Below, in pieces: positions 1-8,100 of a stretch of DNA of 54,133 nucleotides. Both the position numbers and the translations under genes were made by a program. The stretch spans positions 1 to 54,133 of the forward strand of contig DATCKG010000015.1 in NCBI GenBank assembly GCA_036562385.1, read 5' to 3'. Position 1 is the stretch's first letter, and each line of letters opens with the position of its first letter. The stretch comes from DATCKG01 sp036562385 (lineage in GTDB: Bacteria; Bacillota; Sulfobacillia; Symbiobacteriales; Symbiobacteriaceae). The notes below the pieces were generated by a model that made no database searches, had not been told where the DNA came from, and saw nothing but the letters and a program-made list of their open reading frames with translations.

Positions 1-2
1 GC

Positions 3-254
3 GACGCCTGGCGGCTGCTTCACATGCTGAATGGCTCGTGGCCCGCAATCGTCACGAGAGTGGAACCTGGACAGGATGGAGAACGTACTTTCGTGCTGTC
101 CACTTCGTCCGATCTTGGCAAATTCGACGCGCAGGCTATCGCCCTGCAGGCCCACTACATCTACAAGGCGCCGAACAGGTGGGGCTGGCCCGGCCGCACC
201 TGGGTGCACACCGTGGAGGGTGTTTACCCGCTGAAGTATGTGGCCAGCCCGTGA
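3..254 (+). CDS. C-terminal part of an unrecognised protein (5' truncated by window edge)
   Basis: The reading frame is open from the window edge (first in-frame codon at 3) to a TGA at 252-254, so this is probably the tail of a longer gene. An internal ATG at 24 has no ribosome binding site. The 83 visible residues are rich in Trp, Tyr and His (APNRWGWPGRTW, AHYIYKAP) and show no domain I recognise; there is no membrane segment. The stop codon abuts an insertion-sequence remnant, so the C-terminus could have been altered by insertion. Function unknown. Codon use looks coding in this frame, but two overlapping frames are also open. Confidence 0.4.
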   Translation, partial: DAWRLLHMLNGSWPAIVTRVEPGQDGERTFVLSTSSDLGKFDAQAIALQAHYIYKAPNRWGWPGRTWVHTVEGVYPLKYVASP

Positions 255-257
255 TAT

Positions 258-400
258 TGTCACCCTGAAATCGGTCTGTGAAAATGTCACCTATGAACAA
301 GGTGATGGTGACATTGTCGCAGACTGAATGGAATCGTGCCATTGTCCTGCAGCGGGTCGTGGAAGGTCAGCTCCTCATCCGCGAGGCAGCTCAGGCCGGA
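258..400 (+). mobile_element. Insertion-sequence remnant: terminal repeat region plus transposase N-terminus
   Basis: Positions 271-291 and 307-327 form a near-perfect inverted repeat around the motif GGTGACATT, and a third copy (TTGTCACC) is at 257-264. Such repeated TGTGAAAATGTCACC motifs are found at the ends of some transposons. An ATG at 305 opens about 31 residues that look like the N-terminal helix-turn-helix of an ISNCY/IS1202- or IS21-like transposase (IVLQRVVEGQLLIREAAQA). The similarity then stops and low-complexity GC-rich sequence follows. The family assignment is from memory of the pattern and is uncertain. Confidence 0.5.
305..397 (+). pseudogene. Truncated transposase N-terminus
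   Basis: Only about 31 codons of a helix-turn-helix-type transposase start survive (residues RVVEGQLLIREAAQA). The frame runs on to 652 without resemblance to any transposase and overlaps the catalase gene, so the element has lost its catalytic DDE region. Confidence 0.45.
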
Positions 401-592
401 GGCCGGCTCCCCGCCAACTCCCCGGGGACTTACCCCCCGGGGAGTGTCCGCGCGCTGGGCCAGGCCAGGGGCCCTGGCCCGGGGTCCGGCAGGAAGGGGC
501 CCTCACACCGCGCCGGCAAAAGTTCACGGCTCCTTCATCGTTTTCTCATGCAAACCTCCGCCCGTCTTGCTATCCTGGTAACCGAAACTCGA

Positions 593-605
593 ATTCAATT
601 TGAAT
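593..605 (+). promoter_or_regulatory. Predicted Fur/PerR-type operator upstream of the manganese catalase
   Basis: A perfect 6-1-6 palindrome (ATTCAA-T-TTGAAT) lies 14 bp before the ribosome binding site of the catalase gene. Centred on position 599, its left nine bases agree at 7 of 9 positions with the 9-1-9 palindrome in front of the Fur-family gene (1687-1705). An operator of this size fits Fur/PerR-family dimers. Regulation by the gene at 1788 is inference. Confidence 0.5.
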
Positions 606-635
606 ATGAACTTCTGCCAAGGAGGGATGCACAGT

Positions 636-1523
636 ATGTACCTGCGCGTTGATCGCCTAGCCATCGAGCTGCCTCAGCCGAAGGAGCCGGACGCCAACGC
701 TGCCGCGGCGGTGCAGGAACTGCTGGGCGGCCGGTTCGGTGAGATGTCAACCCTCATGAACTACACCTACCAGTCCTTTAACTTCCGGGGGCGCGAGAAG
801 CTGCGGCCTTATTACGACCTGATCGCGAACATCGCCACCGAGGAGCTGGGCCACATCGAACTGGTGGCCGCCACGGTCAACGCCCTCCTCAGCGGCTCCA
901 CCCGGCCCGGCGAGCCGGCAAGCGCGCCTCTGGGCGTTGCCAAGAATCTCCGGAACACCCACCACTTCATCGCCACGGGCCAGGCCTCCCTGGTGGGCAA
1001 CTCCATGGGCGGACACTGGAACGGGGACTACGTCTTCTCCAGCGGCAACCTGATCCTGGACCTGCTCCATAACTTCTTCCTCGAATGCGGTGCCCGGACC
1101 CAGAAGATCCGGGTCTACGAGATGACCACCAACCCCGTGGCGCGGGAGATGATCGGCTACCTGCTGGTCCGGGGCAGCGTCCACGCCCTGGCCTACGCCA
1201 AGGCCCTCCAGACCCTGACCGGCGTGGAGATCCCCAAGCTCCTGCCGATCCCGAAGATCGAGAACGACAAGTTCCCCGAGGCCCGGAAGTTCGAGGAGCG
1301 GGGCCTGCACCGGAAGCTCTACCGGTTCAGCCCGGAGGACTACAAGGAGATCGCCAAGCTCTGGAACGGCCCGGCTCCCGACGGCAGTGGCAACCTCGAG
1401 GTGGTGGACGGTCTGCCGGAGGGCGGCCCGGTGCCCGACCTGCCCGAGGCGCCGGAGTCCTTTGCGCCGGAGTACAACCCCGAGGAGCTGGCCGAGATCG
1501 CGGCCCGGCTGATGCGGGGCTAA
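636..1523 (+). CDS. Manganese-containing catalase
   Basis: This is a 295-residue non-haem dimanganese catalase, which turns hydrogen peroxide into water and oxygen at a carboxylate- and histidine-bridged Mn pair in a four-helix bundle. Ligand-type motifs are visible in order: Glu in GEMSTLMNY, the EELGHIE segment, Glu in FFLECGARTQ and His in RGSVHALAYA. Length matches the family. The ATG at 636 is chosen because AAGGAGG (619-625) lies 10 bases upstream; the ATG at 627 is too close to it. A strong terminator follows. It probably protects against peroxide under the Fur/PerR-family regulator encoded next. Confidence 0.93.
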   Translation: MYLRVDRLAIELPQPKEPDANAAAAVQELLGGRFGEMSTLMNYTYQSFNFRGREKLRPYYDLIANIATEELGHIELVAATVNALLSGSTRPGEPASAPLGVAKNLRNTHHFIATGQASLVGNSMGGHWNGDYVFSSGNLILDLLHNFFLECGARTQKIRVYEMTTNPVAREMIGYLLVRGSVHALAYAKALQTLTGVEIPKLLPIPKIENDKFPEARKFEERGLHRKLYRFSPEDYKEIAKLWNGPAPDGSGNLEVVDGLPEGGPVPDLPEAPESFAPEYNPEELAEIAARLMRG

Positions 1524-1585
1524 CCCCTGCCAGGCCTGCCGGCGGCGGACCTGATCCGGCGATCGGAAGGGGCGGCCGCCGGCTG

Positions 1586-1631
1586 GAGGCGGCACGGACA
1601 GAAACCGTGCCGCCTCTTCCTGTTTCTTGTT
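1586..1631 (+). terminator. Rho-independent terminator after the catalase gene
   Basis: A perfect 12-bp stem (1586-1597 with 1605-1616) has a 7-base loop and is followed by a U-rich run (TTCCTGTTTCTT). It separates the catalase gene from the Fur-family gene, so the two are transcribed independently. Confidence 0.85.
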
Positions 1632-1671
1632 GGCTCCGGCCGTGGGGCACGGTGCCAGCCCTGCCACCCAG

Positions 1672-1705
1672 TGCTATAATAGGACCCGAATCCGATTCGG
1701 ATTCG
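1672..1705 (+). promoter_or_regulatory. Extended -10 promoter with overlapping 9-1-9 palindromic operator
   Basis: TGCTATAAT at 1672-1680 is a perfect extended -10 element (TGnTATAAT); no good -35 is seen, as is usual for this class. Directly downstream, 1687-1705 is a perfect palindrome (CGAATCCGA-T-TCGGATTCG) over the expected start site. Its position and its similarity to the site before the catalase gene point to autoregulation by the Fur/PerR-family protein at 1788. Confidence 0.7.
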
Positions 1706-1787
1706 ATACACTGCACGGCCGTCATACCGGCGCAGAACCGGCGCAGAGGCTGAATCCAGCGGAAACGGAGCGGAGGAGCGAAAGAAA

Positions 1788-2279
1788 ATGACCGAACCCG
1801 GGGCGCCCCCCATCCGGATGACCATGCAACGGCGGGCTGTACTGCAGGTGGTGCAGGAGGCCCGTGACCACCCCACGGCGATGGAAATCTTCGAGCGGGT
1901 GCGGGCGCGCTACCCGCACATCGCGTACAGCACGGTCTACACCGCGCTGAACGCCCTGGTGGAGGCAGGACTGGTGCGGGAACTGCGAATCGGCAAGCAC
2001 CCCACCCGCTACGACGGCCGTACCGAGCACCACCACCACGCCCTCTGCGAGGGCTGCGGTCGGGTGGTGGAGGTTGAGGTCGGCCTCTGCACCTGCCAAC
2101 TGGACGCGATTCGCAGCGAGACCGGGTTCCAGGTGCGCCAGGTGCACGTGGAGATCCGGGGCCTGTGCCCCGAATGCCGTGCTCGCAAGGAGTTCGAAGA
2201 TGCCCATGTGGGAAGCGGCCACGCGGAACCCGACGTGGACGTCGACCCCGGTGACGCCGGCGCCCCGACCAGGGGTTGA
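1788..2279 (+). CDS. Fur/PerR-family metal-dependent repressor
   Basis: This 163-residue regulator has an N-terminal winged helix (YSTVYTALNALVEAGLV is the usual recognition segment) and a C-terminal dimerisation/metal domain. Two CxxC pairs (CEGC, CPEC) should form the structural zinc site; the YD and HHHH residues lie where PerR regulatory-metal ligands occur. At the position of B. subtilis PerR Asp104 it has Glu (RVVEVE), the residue usual in Fur. It therefore groups with PerR by neighbourhood (catalase) but not fully by metal site. GGAGG at 1772-1776 supports the ATG at 1788. The last 80 bases overlap the next gene. It probably represses its own promoter and the catalase gene. Confidence 0.85.
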   Translation: MTEPGAPPIRMTMQRRAVLQVVQEARDHPTAMEIFERVRARYPHIAYSTVYTALNALVEAGLVRELRIGKHPTRYDGRTEHHHHALCEGCGRVVEVEVGLCTCQLDAIRSETGFQVRQVHVEIRGLCPECRARKEFEDAHVGSGHAEPDVDVDPGDAGAPTRG

Positions 2280-3009
2280 GGCCGAACCGGGGCAGATCCC
2301 CGTCGTCGGCCTATGGAGCGACGACCCGGAAATCCGGCAGGCGATCCCCGAGGCCCTGGCCCCGGCCGTCGCGGTGCTCCCCCTGAACCCGACGGCGGCG
2401 CCACTTCCGGGGCCAGCCCGACCCCAGGTTCTGCTGGTGGATGCGACCCTGCTGGAGCACCCGACCCTCCAGCCCCTGTGGCGGCAGTCCCCCCGGCCGC
2501 CGGTGTTGGTGATCCTCCGGGCGGACCAGTTGGAGAACCCCGGCCCGGCGCCCTGGCTGGGCCAGGAGGATTTTGTCGTATGGCCTTGCCGGCCCGGGGA
2601 GTTGCGGCTGCGGGTCTGGAGGCTCCTGGACCGGGCTCGGGGGCGGTCCCAGCCCATCGTTTGCGGCCCCATCGCCATCGACCAGGAACGGCTGGAGGTC
2701 TGGCGGGCCGGGCGGCCCGTCCAGCTCACGCCCAAGGAGTTCCTCGTCCTGCTGGAACTGGCCCGGCGGTGCGACTGCCCGGTCCACCGGCAGGACCTGC
2801 TGAACGCGGTCTGGGGCTGGGAGGCGGACACCAGCAGCAACGTGGTGGACCAGGTGGTGCGCAACCTCCGGAAGAAGCTGGAGCCCAATCCGGTCCACCC
2901 CCGGTACATCCTGACGGTCCGGGGGGTGGGCTACAAACTGGTCTCCCACCCCGCCGGCGGGGCTGCCGGCCCGGAGGAAGCGGGCCGGGAGTCCGAGGCG
3001 CGGCACTGA
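2200..3009 (+). CDS. Atypical OmpR-type response regulator with degenerate receiver
   Basis: This is a 269-residue protein. The C-terminal half is an OmpR/PhoB winged helix (LTPKEFLVLLELA, VVDQVVRNLRKKL, RGVGYKL). The N-terminal half keeps a receiver-like pattern (VLLVDATLL could hold the phospho-acceptor Asp), but the lysine of the usual KPF motif is replaced (VWPCRPGELRLRV), so normal phosphorelay is doubtful. The ATG at 2200 follows AAGGAG (2187-2192) by 7 bases and lies inside the end of the Fur-family gene, implying translational coupling. No histidine kinase is next to it. Its targets are unknown; oxidative or metal stress is suggested only by context. Confidence 0.75.
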   Translation: MPMWEAATRNPTWTSTPVTPAPRPGVEAEPGQIPVVGLWSDDPEIRQAIPEALAPAVAVLPLNPTAAPLPGPARPQVLLVDATLLEHPTLQPLWRQSPRPPVLVILRADQLENPGPAPWLGQEDFVVWPCRPGELRLRVWRLLDRARGRSQPIVCGPIAIDQERLEVWRAGRPVQLTPKEFLVLLELARRCDCPVHRQDLLNAVWGWEADTSSNVVDQVVRNLRKKLEPNPVHPRYILTVRGVGYKLVSHPAGGAAGPEEAGRESEARH

Positions 3010-3031
3010 GTCAGCGGTTCCGATCAGCGGC

Positions 3032-3073
3032 GCGGGCCGGTACCCTCCAGGGGTACCGGCCCGCCTGTTTCTT
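3032..3073 (+). terminator. Rho-independent terminator
   Basis: A perfect 14-bp stem (3032-3045 with 3051-3064) has a 5-base loop and is followed by CTGTTTCTT. It ends the Fur-family/response-regulator transcript. Confidence 0.85.
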
Positions 3074-3210
3074 CCGCCCAACCCGCCATCTTCTTGCGGA
3101 AGGGCCGGGATCTAGGCTGGAAAGTGTGGGTTCCACAAAACGAAAAGGCGGTACGCGAGCCAAGGGATTGAGTAGGCACACCACATCCCGGAGGTGGCTC
3201 GTGACCGCCT

Positions 3211-3612
3211 ATAAATCAGATTATCCGCAAACTCCTGAGCTTGCCACATCCTGGATTCTCTACAAGCTGCACAGACCGATGACCAGATTGACGTCTACGT
3301 CGGCCAGCCACGCAAAGAAGCCAGATGCCCACCCTGCGGCACCCGGACACAGCGGGTCTACGACCGGTCCAAACAGTGGCGGTCCCCGGCGCTTCCAGTG
3401 CCCCGGCTGCGGCAAGGTGTTCACCGAGCGCTTGCCAGGGATTCGGCCCTGGGCACGGCAAACCGAGCACGCCAAGGCCTTGTCGCGCCTCCAGCCGAGA
3501 CGAGGCAGCCCAGATCCTGGATCGGGTGATCCTCAACACCCGGGCAGCCAGCGACATCGCACTGGTTCAGTGGGGCCGCACGCTCCGCCGCTGGCGGGAG
3601 GCCATTTTGACA
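3211..3612 (+). pseudogene. Decayed ISL3-family transposase
   Basis: Pieces of an ISL3-type transposase are scattered over three frames: an N-terminal IIRKLLSLPH stretch, then DDQIDVYVGQPRKEARCPPCG with the first zinc-finger cysteines, then RRFQCPGCGKVFTER in another frame, then LDRVILNTRAASDIALVQWG and RRWREAILT. The central DDE core and the C-terminal NAFTEG..IK segment are missing, so the element has internal deletions, frameshifts and a lost 3' end. The remnant stops within a few bases of the mazG stop codon, so its insertion or deletion may have set the C-terminus of MazG. Confidence 0.75.
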
Positions 3613-3614
3613 GG

Positions 3615-3929
3615 CTACTGGTGGTTTCGGGTCCAGCGATCCTTGTCCCGCTCGGCATACTTCCGGAGGACCTGCTGGAAGGCATCCTCCAGATCCACGC
3701 CCATCTGGTTGGCCATCGCGGCGATCACAAACAGGATGTCCCCCAGCTCCAGCGCCAGATCGCCCTCCTCCTCCGTCGGCTTCTTGGTCTTGGGCCCCCA
3801 CCGGTGGTTGATCTCCCGGGAGAGTTCCCCTACCTCCTCGATGAGCCGGGCAAGGTTGGCCAGGGGATCCCAGTACCCCAGGGGCGCCAGCCAGCGGTCC
3901 ACCGCTTGCTGCACCTCACGCAGTTCCAA
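3615..3929 (-). CDS. MazG-type nucleotide pyrophosphohydrolase
   Basis: This 104-residue small all-alpha NTP pyrophosphohydrolase hydrolyses (d)NTPs to NMP plus pyrophosphate, probably for nucleotide-pool cleaning. The EEVGELSREI and DLALELGDILFVIAAMANQMG segments carry the EExxE...ExxD magnesium-binding pattern. The TTG start at 3929 is preceded by GGAAGGAG (3941-3948). It is the last gene of the smc-ftsY run, 29 bp after ftsY. The last residues (RDKDRWTRNHQ) end immediately beside the ISL3 remnant, so the tail may be altered. The exact substrate is unknown. Confidence 0.85.
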   Translation of the reverse strand: MELREVQQAVDRWLAPLGYWDPLANLARLIEEVGELSREINHRWGPKTKKPTEEEGDLALELGDILFVIAAMANQMGVDLEDAFQQVLRKYAERDKDRWTRNHQ

Positions 3930-3958
3930 CGCTCCGGCAACTCCTTCCTGTACAGCCC

Positions 3959-4879
3959 CTAGCGCACTGCGAAGAGGGCCTCCGTAAAGGCCTTCGGATC
4001 AAAGGGCTGCAAGTCGTCCATCTGCTCGCCCACACCGATGAACTTGACCGGTACCTTCTCCTGGTCCATGATGCCCACCACGACCCCGCCCTTGGCGGTG
4101 CCGTCCAGCTTGGTAAGGGCGATGCCCGTCACACCGGCAGCCTCCTTGAAGAGCCGGGTCTGCTGGATCGCGTTCTGGCCAGTGGTGGCGTCCACCACCA
4201 GCAAGGTCTCGTGGGGCGCGCCCGGCACTTCCCGGGCCAGCACCCGGCGGATTTTCCGAAGTTCGTCCATCAGGTGGGTCTTGTTGTGCAGCCGGCCGGC
4301 GGTATCCACGATCACCACGTCTGCGCCGATCTCCCGCGCTTTTGCCACCGCGTCAAAGGCCACCGCGGCAGGATCGCTTTTCTCCGGCCCGGCCACCACC
4401 GGGACGCCGGCCCGCTGGCCCCAGATCTGCAGTTGTTCGATGGCTGCAGCCCGGAACGTATCCGCCGCCGCCAGCACCACCTGCTTGCCCAGATCTGCCT
4501 TCAGGTGATGGGCCAGCTTGCCGATGGTGGTGGTCTTGCCCACGCCGTTGACGCCCACCACGAGGATGACGGTAAGCCCTTCCGGGGCCAGGTTCAGGGG
4601 CGTCACCCCCTCCCCCAGCATCTTCTGCACCAGTTCCTTCATCACCGGCAGGAGTTCGTCACCGCTTTTCAGCCCCCGGGCCCGCACCTCCCGCCGGAGT
4701 TGCTCCACCAGCTTCAGGCTGGTCTCCACACCCACGTCGCCCTCGATGAGGGTCTCCTCGAGTTCCTCGAACAGCGAGTCATCGATCTTCCGAAAGGCGG
4801 TCATGATGCCGGCCATCCGTTCCACCAGGGCCGCCTTGGTCTTTGCGAGTCCTTGCTTCAACCGATCCCAGAGTCCCAC
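3959..4879 (-). CDS. ftsY: Signal recognition particle receptor FtsY
   Basis: This 306-residue SRP receptor GTPase docks ribosome-nascent chain-SRP complexes at the membrane. The helical N domain (residues 1-90) is followed by the NG GTPase domain with VNGVGKTTTIGKLA (P loop), AADTFRAAA, VDTAGR and TKLDGTAKGG. The acidic A domain of enterobacterial FtsY is missing, as is usual in Firmicutes. The GTG at 4879 is chosen because AAGGAG lies 10 bases upstream; a further upstream TTG (4903) would put that site inside the gene. The order smc-ftsY is conserved in Firmicutes. Confidence 0.93.
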   Translation of the reverse strand: MGLWDRLKQGLAKTKAALVERMAGIMTAFRKIDDSLFEELEETLIEGDVGVETSLKLVEQLRREVRARGLKSGDELLPVMKELVQKMLGEGVTPLNLAPEGLTVILVVGVNGVGKTTTIGKLAHHLKADLGKQVVLAAADTFRAAAIEQLQIWGQRAGVPVVAGPEKSDPAAVAFDAVAKAREIGADVVIVDTAGRLHNKTHLMDELRKIRRVLAREVPGAPHETLLVVDATTGQNAIQQTRLFKEAAGVTGIALTKLDGTAKGGVVVGIMDQEKVPVKFIGVGEQMDDLQPFDPKAFTEALFAVR

Positions 4880-4914
4880 GGGAAAACCGCTCCTTCGGCG
4901 CAATCTCTACCGTC

Positions 4915-4945
4915 ATATTGTGCCCCTCCGGTCCTTCACCGTCAA
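4915..4945 (-). promoter_or_regulatory. Possible promoter for ftsY
   Basis: On the minus strand TTGACG (4940-4945) and CAATAT (4915-4920) are 19 bp apart, longer than the 17-bp optimum. The site lies in the roughly 120-bp gap before ftsY, so a secondary start inside the operon is possible. Confidence 0.3.
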
Positions 4946-5003
4946 CCGCGGTGTCCGGGAGCACAGAAGCCCCCGACGGCCACCGGCCGGGGGGCCCCGG
5001 GGG

Positions 5004-5123
5004 TCAGCGGTCAGGCAGGATCCACTGGATCACCGCGTCCACCAGCATGACCACCAGTCCCAGGAAGACCACCGCCAGGATCAAGAACCAGCGCGGCGGC
5101 TGCTTTTCCTCTTCGTCCCGCAC
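5004..5123 (-). CDS. Small single-helix membrane protein between smc and ftsY
   Basis: This 39-residue ORF starts with GTG directly after the smc TGA and uses GGAGG inside the end of smc as its ribosome binding site. The N-terminus is charged (RDEEEKQPPR), residues 12-35 form one hydrophobic helix (FLILAVVFLGLVVMLV) and it ends in LPDR, so the N-terminus should face the cytoplasm. I do not recognise a family. Direct translational coupling to smc argues that it is real; a role near the SMC/FtsY membrane machinery is speculation. Confidence 0.65.
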   Translation of the reverse strand: MRDEEEKQPPRWFLILAVVFLGLVVMLVDAVIQWILPDR

Positions 5124-8100
5124 TCAGACCGCCTCCTGTTGTACATCCGCCAGCCGGACCGACACGACCTTGGAGACGCCGTTCCCCTCCATGGTGACTC
5201 CGTACAGCGTGTCGGCCACCTCCATGGTGCCCCGCTGGTGGGTGATGCAGATGAACTGACAGCCCTCTTCCGCGTAGCTCTTCAGGTACCGGGCCACGCG
5301 CTCCACATTGGCCTCGTCCAGGGCGGCCTCCACCTCGTCCAGTACCACAAAGGGCGCCGGCCGGACCCGAAGCAGCGCAAACAACAGCGCGATGGCGGTC
5401 ATGGCCCGTTCGCCGCCGGACAGGAGGCTGAGGGGCTGCAGCTTCTTGCCGGGGGGCTGGGCGATGATCTCCACCCCCGTCTCCAGCAGGTCCGATTCAT
5501 CCAACAGCTGCAGGTCGGCCCGGCCACCGCCGAAGAGTTCCTGGAAGACCCGCTGAAACTCCCGCCGCACCACCTGGAAGGACTCCAGGAACTGGCTTTT
5601 GATCCGCTTGTCCAGTTCCGCCACGGCCCGGTAGAGGGACGCCTTGGCCTCCTCCAGGTCCGCCCGCTGCTGCTGGAGGAACTCGTACCGCTCCCGGGTG
5701 CTGCGGTACTCGTCGATGGCCTGAAGGTTTACCGGCCCCAGGTCCCGGATCTGGTCCCGGAGCGCCTGAATCCGGGTCCGGGCAAAGGCCACCTCCTCCT
5801 CGGCCAGGGCCAGCCCAGGGGCCTCGGCGGCATGCACGCCGTACTGCTCGGCGAGGCGCTGGGTAAGGCCCTCCTGCTCCGCCCGGAGCCGGGCCTCCTC
5901 CACCTCGCCCTCCTGCAGATGGGCCTGGACCTCCCCCTGAGCACGCCGGAGGGACCGGAGCTCCCGCTCCCTTGCGTTGATCTGCTCGAGCACCTCCATT
6001 TTCCGGCTCTGCACCCGCGAACGCTCGGCCTCCGCCTGGTCCCGGGCCCGGGCCGCTTCCGCCGCCTCTGCCTCCGCTGCGCCGATCTCAGCCAGCGCCC
6101 GCTCCAGCCGGACCGCTGCCTCGGCCCGCTGCTGCTGCCGGACGCTGCGCTCCCCCTCCAGGGCGCTTCGCTCGGCGTCCAGGCGCAAGCGCTGGCTGCC
6201 AAGTCCGCGGACCTGCTCCTTGAGCTCTGCCAGCCGCACCTGCACGGCGATCAGTGCCTGAGCAGCCTGGTCCCGAACCGCGGTGCGCTGCTGCACCTCC
6301 TGGCCCAGGCGGGCCACCTCTTCCTCCAGCGTAGATCGCTCCGCCCTTAGCCGCTCCCAATCGGCCAGCCGCTGCCGGGCGGTTTCCCGGCCCTCCTCCG
6401 CTTCCCGGCGGATCTCGCCGGCCTCCACCTCAAAGGTCCGCAGTGCCTCGGACCACCGGCTGCTCTCCGCCGTGAGGCGGGCTGCCTTCGCTTCGGCCTG
6501 GGCGATGCGGCTGTCCAGGTCCTGCAGGCGGGCGCTCTCCGCCTGGATCTGCTGCTCCAGATCGTCCCTCGCAGCGGCTGCCTGCCGGCAGGCATCCTCC
6601 AGCGCGCCGATCTCCTGGCGCAGGGAGGCGATCCGGGCGGTCAGTTCCTCCCGCTCCCGCTGCCGCGAAAGCAATCCGGGCGCCTGCCCGCCCAGGGAGC
6701 CGCCGGTCAGGGCGCCACCCGCGGCCAGCACCTCCCCGTCCAGGGTCACGATCCGGAACCGCATGCCCGCCCGCTTGTTCAAAGCCAGCGCGGCATCCAG
6801 ATCCTCCGCAATCAGCACCCGCCCTAGCAGCGCCGCGATGGCCGGGCGGAACCGCTCCTCAAAACGGACCAGATCCAGGGCCACGCCCAGGATGCCCGGC
6901 GCCCCCGCAAACTGCCGCTCCTCCTCCGGCCGGAACAGCTGCGGCCGGATGGTGTTGAGGGGCAGAAAGGTGGCGCGGCCGCCGTGGGTCCGCTTCAGGT
7001 ACTCAATGGCCTGCTTGGCGCCGGCGTCGGTGGCGGTGATGATGTACTGCAGGCCGCCTCCCAGGGCCACCTCGATGGCCCGCTCCAGGCGGGGCTCGGT
7101 GCGGATCACCTCGGCCACCGCCCCCAGCACCTCGGCGGCAAAGGGCAGTCCCTTCTCCCGGGCCTGCAGGATGGTCCGGGGTCCCCGCTGGTAGCCCTCA
7201 AAACCGCTGATCATCTCCTCGATGACGCCCAGGCGGGACGAGGCGCCCCTCAGCTGCTCCCGGAGCGCCTGCTGCTGCCGCTGCAGCTGCTGCAGCCGCT
7301 GATCCGCCTCCTCCCTGGCCCGGCGCAGGGCCGTCATGGTCTCCACCACCTGCTGCCGCTCCGCGGCCAGGGCCTGCTGCTCTGCCTGCACGGCCTCCAG
7401 GGCGCTCCGGACCGCGGCCGCTTCCGCCTCGGCCCGGCGCCGCTCCGCCTCCAGCCGGGCCAGGCGCCGGTCCGCCTCTGCCCCTGACCGCTCGGCAGCC
7501 GCCGCGGCGTTCCGGGCCTCCGCCTCCCGCTGCAAGAGGTCGATGATCCGGCTCTTGTGCTCCTCCGTGCGGCGAAGGAGCTCCGCCACCGAGTCAGTGG
7601 CCGCGCGGTGGGCCTTTTCCCGGTCGGAAAGCTCCCGGGCCGCCGCCTCCAGTTCCTGCTGGGCGGCGGCCAGTTTTGCGGCCAGTTGGGTCGCTTCCGC
7701 CTCCAGGGCCTGGAGCTTGGAGGCCAGGGTGGCCAGCTCGCCGTCCAGGCGGGCACCCTCCGCCTCCGCGGCGGCCTGTTCCTGGCGGGCCAGAGCCAGG
7801 CGGCTTTCGGCCCGCTGCAACTGTCCCGTGGCCTCCGCAAGCCGCGCACCGATCACCGCCAGTTCCTGGTCCAGGGAGGCCGCCAGGTTCCGGGCCACCT
7901 CGGCGGCCTCCTCACAGGCCTGCACCTGTTCGGCCAGTTCCTGGCGGCGCTGCCGGAGCTGCCGGTTACGCTCCTCCTGCCGGGAAAGCCGCTCCAGGAC
8001 ACCGGTGAGATTCCGGGCCAACAGCCCGATCTCCAGCCGGTTCAGTTCCCCCTGCAGGGCCTGGTACTGCTCCGCCCGCTCAGCCTGTTCCTTCAGCGAG

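Noticed and set aside
417..480. GC palindromes (417-427/435-445 and 463-470/472-479) as terminators
   Set aside because: Stems are perfect, but no U tract follows and no complete transcript is known to end there.
4518..6350. 610-codon plus-strand open frame opposite ftsY and smc
   Set aside because: It runs across the antisense of the FtsY and SMC coding regions and has low-complexity composition typical of antisense GC-rich DNA.
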